The notes beneath the pieces were generated by a model. The model was not told where the DNA came from and ran no database searches. It saw nothing but the letters and a program-made list of their open reading frames with translations. From contig NC_050096.1 of NCBI RefSeq assembly GCF_902167145.1, forward strand, positions 80,720,683-80,784,682: DNA of 64,000 nt, in the 5' to 3' direction. Positions within the stretch are counted from its first letter, which is position 1, and each line of letters starts with the position of its first letter. Positions 1 through 10,153 of the stretch are shown one piece after another. This stretch comes from Zea mays (taxonomy: Eukaryota > Streptophyta > Magnoliopsida > Poales > Poaceae). The position numbers and the translations under genes were made by a program.

Positions 1-525
1 TGGGATAATCATGTAGAGCTTTGTCATACCTTTCCAACGAGTACTTATGCGCTCGATTCGGAGTTATAATTTAGGAGATATCGTCGTTTGAATCCGGGTA
101 TGTTGCTGTCCAAAAAAACAGATTTTTCAGGTGGGTGAACAGCAGTAGTATTAGCAGTTTCTGGGAATTTTCGTGGGGTAATTAGTGGGAATCAGTGGGA
201 TAATCATGTAGAGCTTTGTCATACCTTTCCAACGAGTACTTATGCGCTCGATTCGGAGTTATAATTTAGGAGATATCGTCGTTTGAATCCGGGTATGTTG
301 CTGTCCAAAAAAACAGATTTTTCAGGTGGGTGAACAGCAGTAGTATTAGCAGTTTCTGGGAATTTTTCGTGGTTAATTAGTGCTAACCAGTATGATAATC
401 ATGTATGGCTTTGTCTTATCTTTCCAATGAGTACTTATGCGCTTGAATTGGAATTATATTTTAAAAGATATCGCTGTTTGAATCCGGGTATGTCGCTGTC
501 CAAAAGAGAAAAAAACAGATTACAG
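1..525. repeat. 195-bp tandem repeat inside the Tekay-like LTR
   Basis: Three head-to-tail copies start at 1, 196 and 391. The first two are almost identical over about 180 bases; the third is clearly diverged and fades after about 520. The array may extend left of the window. Confidence 0.9.
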
Positions 526-1856
526 GGTTCAACTTGTGAACTGTTTTGGGCTAATTAGATGTTGGAATTTAATTATAAATTGTATACAAAACTTGTGGGG
601 AATTTTATGTAGATGCCTCTGGAGTTTTTGTTTGTTACCAATGCTGTCATAATTTTGAAGTTATGAAATTATTAAGCAGCGCCGCTACAGTTTGGTGGGT
701 GTGGGGAGAGATGTAACCCGTGGCGGGGTTTGAGTTTGTGCGTAGGTGCGGCGTCGTTTATGAGCCTGGTTATGTGAAATTGGTGCACTAAGTTGTGTGT
801 CAAAAACAGGTGGTGGACTTCCGGATCGTACTTAGGGATTTGCCCGAACTTCCGGTAAAGGCAAGTAAATATAGTGGTGGTTGCTACCGTTTGGTTTGCA
901 TCCTATTCCCTGTCATTGAGTATGCATAAGTTTTTAATTATGTTAATCATTGAATTCTATGATGAAGTTTATTTGTTTGGAAGTATTAATTCTCAATTGT
1001 CTAATATTGTGGATGATCATAATTTGGTTATGATATATGTGGTTGATTCCCATCTTGGATGAAGTTGAAGTGTCTTTTTGAATCACGTTATATGAAGTGT
1101 TGTAGGCATGACATGCACATCGCATCATCCATCTTGCATTTTGAAGTTATGTCGTGATCTTATGGTCCGACCGTACCGGTACATTTTTAGCATCGTATGT
1201 TGCCCGAGGAGGGGTACGATGCGGCTTCATATCCTTAGAGGTATGAAGGCAGAAGTCATCCTTGCATTTGCAGACATTTGCATTCATGAGGAATATATGA
1301 AGTGTGACATTACTATGTTACTATTGTGGTTTCTACCTGCGAGGTGTGGTAACTAGGTGTGTTGTACGTTGTATACGTGCTGCATCTTGGTAATAAGAAG
1401 GTGGTGGAATCAGGTGGTGGTAAAACAATGTTCTTATGTGGTTGAATAGTTTGATAATATTTTACTTGCTGAGATATGTCATCTCACTCTTGCATTACTC
1501 AATGCAGGTACTTGATACATGTTGGGAATGAGGGGAGTAGCAGCACGTCCACTTACACTCTCACAATAACGCTGCCCAGGCGCAGCCATGATTTAATTAG
1601 AAACTTATTGTCAAAGGAAGTTTGTTTTTTATATAGTCGTGCACACTGATTAATTCAGTTCAGGTCGTACGTTTATCTTCCCTTGCTAGCCGATTAATAA
1701 TACTTAGTATGTTTTTGGTCATGATATATGTTTATAACCTGTTGCCCCCTTATTTATGCAATCTTGCAAAGGGGATGCTGCCGAAATTTTATATATGGAC
1801 GTCAGAAGTGTAGTTCAGTAGCATTCTGGGTTGTTTGTGGAACCTGGGGTGTTACA
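1..1856. mobile_element. Ty3/gypsy chromovirus-like (Tekay/Del type) LTR, cut by window edge
   Basis: Non-coding sequence ending in gtgttaca at 1847-1856, after which a copia reading frame resumes. The motif ttacttgctgagatatgtca near 1465 and the tgcagg near 1505 are typical of Tekay/Del-type LTRs. The presumed 5-bp target duplication is atatg (1857-1861), which matches the uninterrupted Sirevirus sequence at this point, but its partner lies outside the window. The short ORFs here (874-1356) show no family resemblance. Because the LTR ends are inverted (TGTAACA/TGTTACA), orientation is not certain. Confidence 0.6.
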
Positions 1857-1860
1857 ATAT

Positions 1861-2007
1861 GTGCTTACTAACAAATCAGGCAAAGTAGTTGCCAAATATG
1901 TTGGGGGTAAACACAAGGGATCAAAGACTTGTGTTTGGGTACCCAAGGTGCTTGTTTCTAATGTCAAAGGACCCAAGACCATTTGGGTACCTAAGAACAA
2001 GGCCTAA
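1861..2007 (+). pseudogene. Sirevirus S1 gag, C-terminal tail
   Basis: An open frame of 48 codons ending in TAA encodes the lysine-rich end of Sirevirus Gag, including TCVWVPK and GPKTIWVPK. Upstream codons were cut off by the Tekay-like LTR insertion. The same tail is seen in the S3 copies near 26445-26590 and 28780-28930. Fragment only; not functional. Confidence 0.8.
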
Positions 2008-2020
2008 ACTTGTTTTGTAG

Positions 2021-3923
2021 GTTTATGCATCCGGGGGCTCAAGTTGGATCATCGATAGCGGGTGCACAAACCACATGACTGGGGAGAAAAGGATGTTCTC
2101 CCCCTATGAGAAAAACCAAGATCCCCAAAGAGCTATCACATTCGGGGATGGAAATCAAGGTTTGGTCAAAGGACTTGGTAAAATTGCTATATCACCTAAC
2201 CATTCTATTTCCAATGTTTTTCTTGTAGATTCTTTAGATTATAACTTGCTTTCAGTTTCTCAATTATGTAAAATGGGTTACAACTGTCTTTTTACAGATT
2301 TAGGTGTTACTGTCTTTAGAAGAAGTGATGATTCAGTAGCATTTAAGGGAGTATTAGAGGGTGAGCTATACTTAGTTGATTTTAATAGAGCTGAACTCGA
2401 TACTTGCTTAATTGCTAAGACTAACATGGGTTGACTCTGGCATTGCCGACTAGCCCACGTTGGGATGAAGAATCTTCATAAGCTGATAAAGGGAGAACAC
2501 ATTTTGGGACTAACAAATGTTCATTTTGAGAAAGACAGGATTTGTAGCGCATGTCAAGCAGGGAAGCAAGTTGGTGTTCATCATCCATGCAAGAACATCA
2601 TGACGACTAACAGGCTGCTTGAGCTGCTCCACATGGATTTATTCGGCCCGATTGCTTACATAAGCATCGGCGGGAGTAAGTACTGTCTAGTTATTGTGGA
2701 TGATTATTCTCGCTTCACTTGGGTATTCTTTTTGCAGAAAAAAATCTCAAACCCAAGAGACCTTAAAGGGATTCTTGAGACGGGCTCAAAATGAGTTTGG
2801 CTTAAGGATCAAAAAGATTAGAAGCGACAATGGAATGGAGTTCAAGAACTCTAAAATTGAAGGCTTCCTTGAGGAGGAGGGCATCAAGCATGAGTTCTCT
2901 TCTCCCTACACACCTCAACAAAATGGTGTAGTGGAGAGGAAGAATAGAACTCTACTTGACATGGCGAGGACCATGCTTGATGAGTACAAGACATCGGATC
3001 AGTTTTGGGCCAAGGCGATTAACATCACTTGCTACTCCATCAACCGGTTATATCTTCACCGAATCCTCAAGAAGACATCATATGAACGCCTCACTGGTAA
3101 AAAGCCCAATGTTTCATATTTTAAAGTCTTTGGTAGCAAATTCTTTATTCTTGTTAAAAGAGGTAGAAAATATAAATTTGCTCCTAAGGCTGTAGAAGGC
3201 TTTTTACTTGGTTATGACTCAAACACAAGGGCATATAGAGTCTTTAACAAGTCCACTGGACTAGTTGAAGTTTCTTGTGACATTGTGTTTGATGATACTA
3301 ACGGCTCTCAAGTAGAGCAAGTTGATCTTGATGAGCTAGATGATGAAGAGGCTCCATGCGTCGCGCTGAGGAACATGTCCATTGGGGATGTGTGTCCTAA
3401 GAAATCCGAAGAGCCTCCACAAGTACAAGATCAACCATCATCTTCCATACAAGCATCTCCACCAACCCAAGATGAGGATCAAGCTCAAGATGATGAAAAT
3501 GAAGATCAAGAGGATGAGCCACCTCAAGAGGAGGGCAATGATCAAGGGGGAGATGACAATGATCAAGACAAGGAAGATGAACAGGATCCAAGACCGCCAC
3601 ACCCAAGAGTCCACCAGGCGATTCAAAGAGATCACCCCGTGAACACCATCGTCGGCGATATTCATAAGGGGGTAACCACTCGATCTCGAGTCGCTCATTT
3701 TTGTGAACATTACTCTTTTGTCTCCTCTATTGAGCCACACAGGGTAGAGGATGCACTTAAAGATTCGGATTGGGTGCTGGCGATGCAAGAGGAGCTCAAC
3801 AACTTCACGAGGAATGAGGTATGGCATTTAGTTCCACGTCCTAACCAAAATGTTGTAGGAACCAAGTGGGTCTTCTGCAACAATCAAGATGAGCATGGTG
3901 TGGTGACAAGGAACAAAGCCTGA
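2021..3923 (+). pseudogene. Sirevirus S1 pol: protease, GAG-pre-integrase and integrase
   Basis: Starts at the protease motif WIIDSGCTNHMTG (aspartic protease DSG, about 2051-2085). The GAG-pre-integrase zinc region follows (LAHVGMKNLHKL, then CSACQAGKQ near 2545-2575), then the integrase core with RSDNGMEF near 2825 and NGVVERKN near 2930. The chain ends in an acidic E/D/Q-rich linker and the start of the RT region. Decay: TGA at 2432-2434 in place of a conserved Trp, a frameshift near 2740 in a run of A, and TGA at 3921-3923. The polyprotein would normally be cleaved by its own protease. Not functional. Confidence 0.9.
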
Positions 3924-3926
3924 CTT

Positions 3927-5177
3927 GTGGCCAAGGGTTATTCACAAGTCGAAGGTTTGGATTTTGATGAAACCTATGCACCTGTAGCTAGGCTTGAGTC
4001 AATTCGCATATTACTTGCCTATGCTACTTACCATGGCTTTAAGCTTTATCAAATGGACGTGAAGAGTGCCTTCCTCAATGGACCAATCAAGGAAGAGGTC
4101 TATGTTGAGCAACCTCCCGACTTTGAAGATAGTGAGTACCCTAATCATGTTTACAAACTCTCTAAGGCGTTTTATGGGCTTAAGCAAGCCCCAAGAGCAT
4201 GGTATGAATGCCTTCGAGATTTTCTTATCACTAATGGCTTCAAAGTCGGCAAGGCTGATCCTACTCTCTTTACTAAAACTATTGCAAAAGATTTGTTTGT
4301 ATGCCAAATTTATGTTGATGATATCATTTTTGGGTCTACTAACAAATCTACATGTGAAGAGTTTAGTAGGATCATGGTACAAAAATTCGAGATGTCTATG
4401 ATGGGGGAGTTGAAGTATTTTCTAGGATTTCAAGTCAAGCAACTCCAAGAGGGCACCTTCATCAGCCAAACGAAGTACATTCAAGACATACTCACCAAGT
4501 TTGGAATGAAGGATGCCAAGCCCATCAAGACACCCATGGGAACCAATGGGCATCTCGACCTCGACACGGGAGGTAAATCCGTAGATCAAAAGGTATACCG
4601 GTCGATGATAGGATCTCTACTCTATTTATGTGCATCTCGACTGAACATTATGCTTTCCGTATGCATGTGTGCAAGGTTCCAAGTCGATCCTAAGGAAGTT
4701 CACCTTAGGGCCGTGAAGAGAATCTTAAGATATTTAGTTCATACACCAAAGTTTGGTCTTTGGTACCCCAAGGGATCCTCTTTTGATTTATTAGGATATT
4801 CAGATGCTAATTGGGCAGGGTGTAAAATTGATAGGAAGAGCACATCAGGGACTTGTCAGTTTCTAGGGAGATCCCTGGTGTCTTGGGCTTCAAAGAAACA
4901 AAACTCAGTAGCTCTTTCTACCGCTGAAGCCGAGTACATTGCCGCAGGCCATTGTTGCGCACAATTGCTTTGGATGAGGCAAACCCTCAGGGACTATGGC
5001 TACAAATTTAGCAAAGTCCCTCTCCTATGTGATAATGAGAGTGCAATCCGCATGGCGGATAATCCCGTTGAACACAGCCGCACTAAGCACATAGCCATTC
5101 GGTATCACTTTTTGAGAGATCACCAACAAAGGGGGGATATCAAGATAGCCTATATTAACACCAAAGATCAATTGGCC
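3927..5177 (+). pseudogene. Sirevirus S1 pol: reverse transcriptase and RNase H
   Basis: Same frame as the upstream piece, separated by one TGA. RT motifs are in order: [37 protein letters not shown] and the catalytic [11 protein letters not shown] near 4312-4345. Copia RNase H follows ([18 protein letters not shown] near 4797, [12 protein letters not shown] near 4920, [10 protein letters not shown] near 5025). The chain is cut by the Cinful-like LTR at 5178 and resumes in frame at 14752 after removing one copy of the tggcc duplication. The catalytic Asp pair is kept. Confidence 0.93.
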
Positions 5178-5784
5178 TGTTGGTCACTTGTTTTCAAATG
5201 CTATGAGTTAAGAACAAGGCAACACAAAAAGGTTAATAGATAATACCCTTCGTCCTTTGAAGCATTATCTCCCTTAGGATATAATGATCTTCAGACGAAG
5301 GTCATGAATGATGTACCTTCGACATCACAATATATCTTAAAAGAAGAAGCATATGAGACATGTGAAATAACATAAATAATCATATGACATCATTAATATT
5401 TCTTAATTAAATAATCATGAATGAACGTGAACAATATTGGATTACATTTACACCTTCGGCTTGACAGAAGGCAAAAGTCCTTGCGTAATGCGCAAGCAAA
5501 TACAAGTCAACGTGAACAGTATGGGGGTACTGTTCATCTATTTATAGGCACAGGGCGTAGCCTGTGAGATATTACATTCATGCCCTTTACAAAAGATTAC
5601 AACTATGACACGGACTCTCATGGACTAATCGGTCATTTCATCTTTAAGTCGGTGCAATCCTTCGTCTTGAGACTTGCCGTTATGCCGAAGCTTCATGGAT
5701 GATAGCTTCGGCGCTGCTTTTGAAAGGATCTACCGAAGGTGTTTCTTCCTACAAGATCTTAGGCGACGAAGCGTACCCCCAACA
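5178..5784 (-). repeat. Cinful-like LTR, 3' LTR in element orientation
   Basis: 607 bp, TGTTGGTCAC to CCCCCAACA. Reverse-strand TATA box at 5539-5546 (tatttata on +). The dyad beside it is slightly degraded compared with the other LTR. Confidence 0.92.
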
Positions 5785-6061
5785 GTAGCCCCTTCGCGGT
5801 GCTAGATCGTTTTTCGTAACGAGCTTGATCCGTGAAAGAGTCTCCTAGGCTTCGGGAAGCCGCAGATCCAAAAACACCTTCCCTGAGCTCATTGCCGAGA
5901 AACAATTAAAATATTCCGAGCGCAAATGGTCCCACCATGCTACGGATACACACGTCCTGGTGATTCACCTTCTCGGGTTCTGTGGCCCACCGCTCAGTGA
6001 GTGCGGGCGACTGTTCGTCCGGTGCGGAAGACTTGACGATTCACCTTCTTACCTGCGACAC

Positions 6062-6071
6062 TATATAAATA
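6062..6071 (+). promoter_or_regulatory. TATA box of the antisense gene in the Cinful-like element
   Basis: tatataaata lies 200 bases upstream of the ATG at 6272 and points opposite to the element's own LTR promoter. The equivalent position in the Zeon-like element has tataaata at 56704. Confidence 0.6.
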
Positions 6072-6271
6072 GACGGGTAGGTGTGAAGTTACCACAACAT
6101 TCATTGCTATTGCACTGTTTTGCTACCAAAAATTTGACCATAGCCGAAGCTTGTTCATCGCACTCAATCGAAGCACCACTGTTGATTTTGCTTCGTCACA
6201 AGAGGAAAAGCTTCGGGAAATCAAAAAAGTCAGTAATCTTCATTAAAAAATTGTAAGGAATTCATCATCAA

Positions 6272-9189
6272 ATGGCAAGGGTACGTTCTACGGCCAGGGT
6301 TACACGTGACGGAGAGGAAGCCGAAGCTGCTGAAACTGCTCCGATTTCCGAAGTGATGAAACGGTCGGGGCTGGCAGTGCCGGAAGAAGCTTCTGAAGGT
6401 ACCCCTGCTGCCAAAGCTGAGCAGATTGATGTTGAAGAAGGTGAAACTAAAGATGAATACAACGCCCTACCATCTAAACCCAACCATCTAGAGTTTGGGA
6501 AGTCTACTATTACCGAAGGTGATATGCCTAAGTTGATAAAGCTAGGTTATATCAGTGAAGCCAAGAAGAAGCTAGTTCGTTTTGGTGGAGAGGAAATTTC
6601 TCCGAAGCCAGAAAAGGATGAGGTGGTAGTCTTTAAAAGCTTCTTTAAAGCAGGATTGAGATTTCCTTTGCATGAGATGATTGCGGATGTGTTGAAGAAG
6701 TTTGGGATTTATCTTCATCAGCTAACTCCTAACGCCATCGTTAGAATTAGCGTTTACATTTGGGCTCTCCGAAGCCAGGGGGCGAAACCGCTTGTCGAAG
6801 GCTTCTGCCGGGCACATGAGCTTCATTATCAGACAAAAGCTAGAGAAGATGGGCTGCACGAGAATTTCGGCTGCTACAATTTGGCTTATCGCAAAGATAC
6901 GAAGTCTCCAGTTATCAGCTATCATACCAAATGGCCCACCGGCTGGAAGACCGAGTGGTTTTATGTTAAGGTTGACGAGAAGAAGGAGAAGTTGGTTCAG
7001 AGCCCATTGGAGTTAATCTTTGGAGAAACTAGGCCCCCGTGCAACATGTCGCTGGAATCACCATGCCAAATTGCCTTGGGTGAGTTTCGAGTTGTTTCAG
7101 AGCATATTGGCACTAGGGATTTGGTGCAAGAATTCTTAGCTTTCAGAGTATTCCTGACTTTGAATGAATGGGACATGCCGAAGCCCAAAGGGGAGAAGAA
7201 AAGGAAAGAACTTGTTCGGCTACCCTATCATTATAAATTCAAAAAACACTTCAAAGAACCTTGCCAAGAATGGTTAGACATGATTGAAGTTATGTGCAAC
7301 GAGATCCTTGGCAACTATTCTAAAAAAGAAGATCAACTAATGACTGCAGCCTTCGGCACTCGACCGAAGCGAAGGTTGAACCGGGTCTTGGATGCACTGA
7401 ACTTTGAGTATCCTAACTATGAGCGATTGGACAGAGGGGCCGAAGGGCAAAAAAGAAAAAGAGTTGTTAGTGTTCTGAATAGAGAAACTGCTAAATTGGT
7501 GAAGAAAGATGAAGAAATTTTGAAGAAAAGAAAATTTAGCCCTGAGCCGAAGATGGCTGCTTCGAAGAAAAGAAAGGCTGCTACTCCGAAGCCAAAAACG
7601 ACTGATATAGAGGAAGAGGCTCCTTCAACACCTTCTACTGCCGACGTGGAAGAAATTTTAAAGGTAATGACTGAATCTTTGCCTGTCAAGCTAAGTCCAC
7701 TAGGGCCACATCTGATGAAGCTTTTTCAAAAGGAAAAGAAGCCTTCGGCAGCGAAGAAGCCTGCTGAGCCGAAGAAACGAAGAATCATTCATGTATTTGA
7801 AGTTATCGAGCAGACACCGCTGGTGGCCTCGGCATCAAAGACATCAGCCGTGGAGAGCACTGCTGCTACTAAAGTCGTAGCCATTGAAGCTAAAACTGAA
7901 GCTGACATTGCCGAAGCTGAGGCCGCCGAAGATACAAATCTAGAAACCACACTTGCTGATATTGATAACATGCTTCTGAATGAGCCCGCGGAAGAAGCTG
8001 CTAGAGTTGCTGAAGAAACTCTGGCCACAGCGCCTGGGAAAGGAAAAGAGAAAGCCGAAGATATATCGGAAGAAGAAGACTTCAATTTTCAGGACATACC
8101 TGGGCAAGAATTGTCAATGGTTGAAAAAGAAGAGTTGAAGGAATATGCCATATCTTGCGGGTACAGAGCCGGGGCACTGCTCTTCGAGGGAGTTAACGAG
8201 GAAAGCTTAGGATGCCTTCGGGACCGCACTGGGGCAAAAGTTGTCAGCACTCTATCAAAGAGTGCTGGCCTTACGAAGGTTGAAGCAGACCTTAGCAGGT
8301 ATCAGCGGCAGCATATCGCCGGTAGCCTATTCTATGCTAACTTTAAGGTAAAATTCTCAACCTTTTATTGTTTCGTTATGAAGATGTTATCTGATGAAGG
8401 TTATTTTGTCAGAGCTTACTGCTGAGCAAAGTCCTGAGGATGCAACAAGACCTCGAGGACAAAAAGAATGAAATTATAATTGAGGGCCTGGAGAAGAAGA
8501 TTAAAGACCACGAAACTGCCCTGGAGAAAAAGGACTTCGTACTTCAAACCATGGAAGGTTCACTGGCAGAGGCCCAGGCTGAAATTACTAGATTGAATAG
8601 TGAACTTTCCATGGAAAAGAAAAATTTTGAGACCAAACTCGAAGCTGAAGCTGAGAAAAACACAAATTTGCAGAAATCACTGAAAGAGCTTCAAGAAAAA
8701 TGTTTAAGCTTTGGCACCCAATGCCTGTAGCGGCTAAAGCAGGTTTTCAACTCGGTTGGAGTCAATGCTGAGAAATTCAGTCCTTCGGTTGAGAACCTGC
8801 CGGAAACCTTCAAACATATTGAAGGTGAGGTTGATGCCCTTGACGAAGTTATAGCTGGACACGCCGATTTCTGCGCTCTGCTAGCTTCTCGGGGCACGGC
8901 TGTTGCCTTCATGAAATCTGGCTGCACGCATGGAAAAATTGTCAACAGACCAAATTTTAGCTTATCACCGCTAGATCTATTTGATATCCCCAGCCTAGCT
9001 CAGAGTATAGAAAATAGATTCATAACTCAAATTTGGGTAAAGGGCGGGCGAAAAATGGCTGGCGACGAAGCTCGAAGCCACCTTAAGCCGGTAAAAAATT
9101 TGTGCCTGTTACTTTACCTTCTCCTTGAACTTTGCACTTCTCTCATACCGCTTTAATATGTACAGGATGACGAAGCTGAGGAACAATGA
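6272..9189 (+). CDS. Antisense accessory gene of the Cinful-like element ('putative gypsy type transposon' domain), probably three exons
   Basis: Lies on the strand opposite pol. Proposed exons: 6272-8347 (692 uninterrupted codons), 8413-9090 and 9166-9189. Intron 1 (8348-8412) starts GTAAAA, ends TTTTGTCAG and is phase 0. Intron 2 (9091-9165) starts GTAAAA and ends TGTACAG. Residues about 119-190 (KSFFKAGLRFPLHEM to LTPNAIVRISVYIWALRSQG) resemble the plant Transposase_28 / putative gypsy type transposon domain. The middle is rich in Lys, Glu, Pro and Ala, and exon 2 predicts a coiled coil (QDLEDKKNE to LKELQEKC). There is one in-frame TAG at 8728-8730. Function is unknown. The Zeon-like homologue at 56857 keeps exon 1 length (693 codons) and the first intron site, which supports a real gene. 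Splicing is inferred, not shown. Confidence 0.72.
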
Positions 9190-10153
9190 GCTGAAGCTTG
9201 ACAGATGACCCGAAGCTCGATAATGTCGAGGCTGAAGACCTTACTGCGAAAAATTATAGAGAAATTTTTGTAATATCGTTGTAAAAATATTGTAATTTTA
9301 AGGATCAGATACCAACTTTGTAAATTTGTGCATACCTTGTGATATATTTTTACCTTTTCGTCCATGTGTGAACTGCTTTGATGTGAACGAAACTTGTATT
9401 TTTTGAGCCGAAGGCGAAAAACACCTTCCCTTCTTTTCGTACACAACGAAGCATGAAACTGCTTCTTTTTCTTTTTGCTGAAGCTTTATCCTTATAGCCG
9501 AAGCATGTGCCCATGTCTGTATGGTATGATGATGATAATCCTATGTATGTCTAAATGAATGTTTTATGAATGCAAATGTATGATGATGTAATGTGACGTG
9601 CAAATGAATGTCCAAACACACATACGAAGTCACAACCATAGCCTTCATTCCCTTAGGAATGACTGAAGTCTCTTTGCCGCTTATTTTTCGGCTTCACCGC
9701 TTATTTTTTGGTGTATCAGCGCTGACTTTTCGCTGTAAGTTCTGCATCCCCTTAGGAACGTCTTTTGAACTTCTTCGCCTTCTATTTCGGCGGTATTCGC
9801 GTTGACTTTTCGCGCTTCGCCTTATATTTCGGTGGTATTTGGCTCTGCATTCCCTTAGGAACGACTTTTGAGCAGAAAACTTACGCTGCGCTCCCTTAGG
9901 AACGGCTTTTTATAGCTTCGTCGTGCTCTGCATCCCCTTAGGGACGACTTTCGAGCTTCTCCCTGTTTTTTCCTTTTTTTCTCTGCACTCGATGGTGCAT
10001 GCTCAGATTTTACATTTACATTTTTTGGGGGATTTTGCTCTCGTAGAGCTGAATAAGAAAAGAAAAATTATGTGCTATGGCCCCATTAAAAACCTTTCTC
10101 CCCCTTTGGAAAGGAAAAGGGTGCCATATGGAAAATAAAAAGATTACATCAAG
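9190..10153. other. Non-coding region between antisense gene end and integrase end, with conserved block 9671-9920
   Basis: No supportable gene. It holds the presumed 3' UTRs of two convergent genes. The part at 9671-9920 is about 95.6% identical, with no gaps, to 60631-60880 in the Zeon-like element. It carries repeated cccttaggaacgactttt-like motifs (around 9648, 9750, 9851, 9893 and 9937) and cgcttatttttcgg-type motifs. Confidence 0.8.

Noticed and set aside
874..1356. Short ORFs in the Tekay-like LTR
   Set aside because: All are under 85 codons, overlap on both strands and show no recognisable motif; consistent with chance in LTR sequence.
6272..8425. 717-codon ORF as an ordinary host gene
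   Set aside because: It lies inside an element with intact LTRs and target duplications and has homologues at the same place in two other elements, so it belongs to the retrotransposon.
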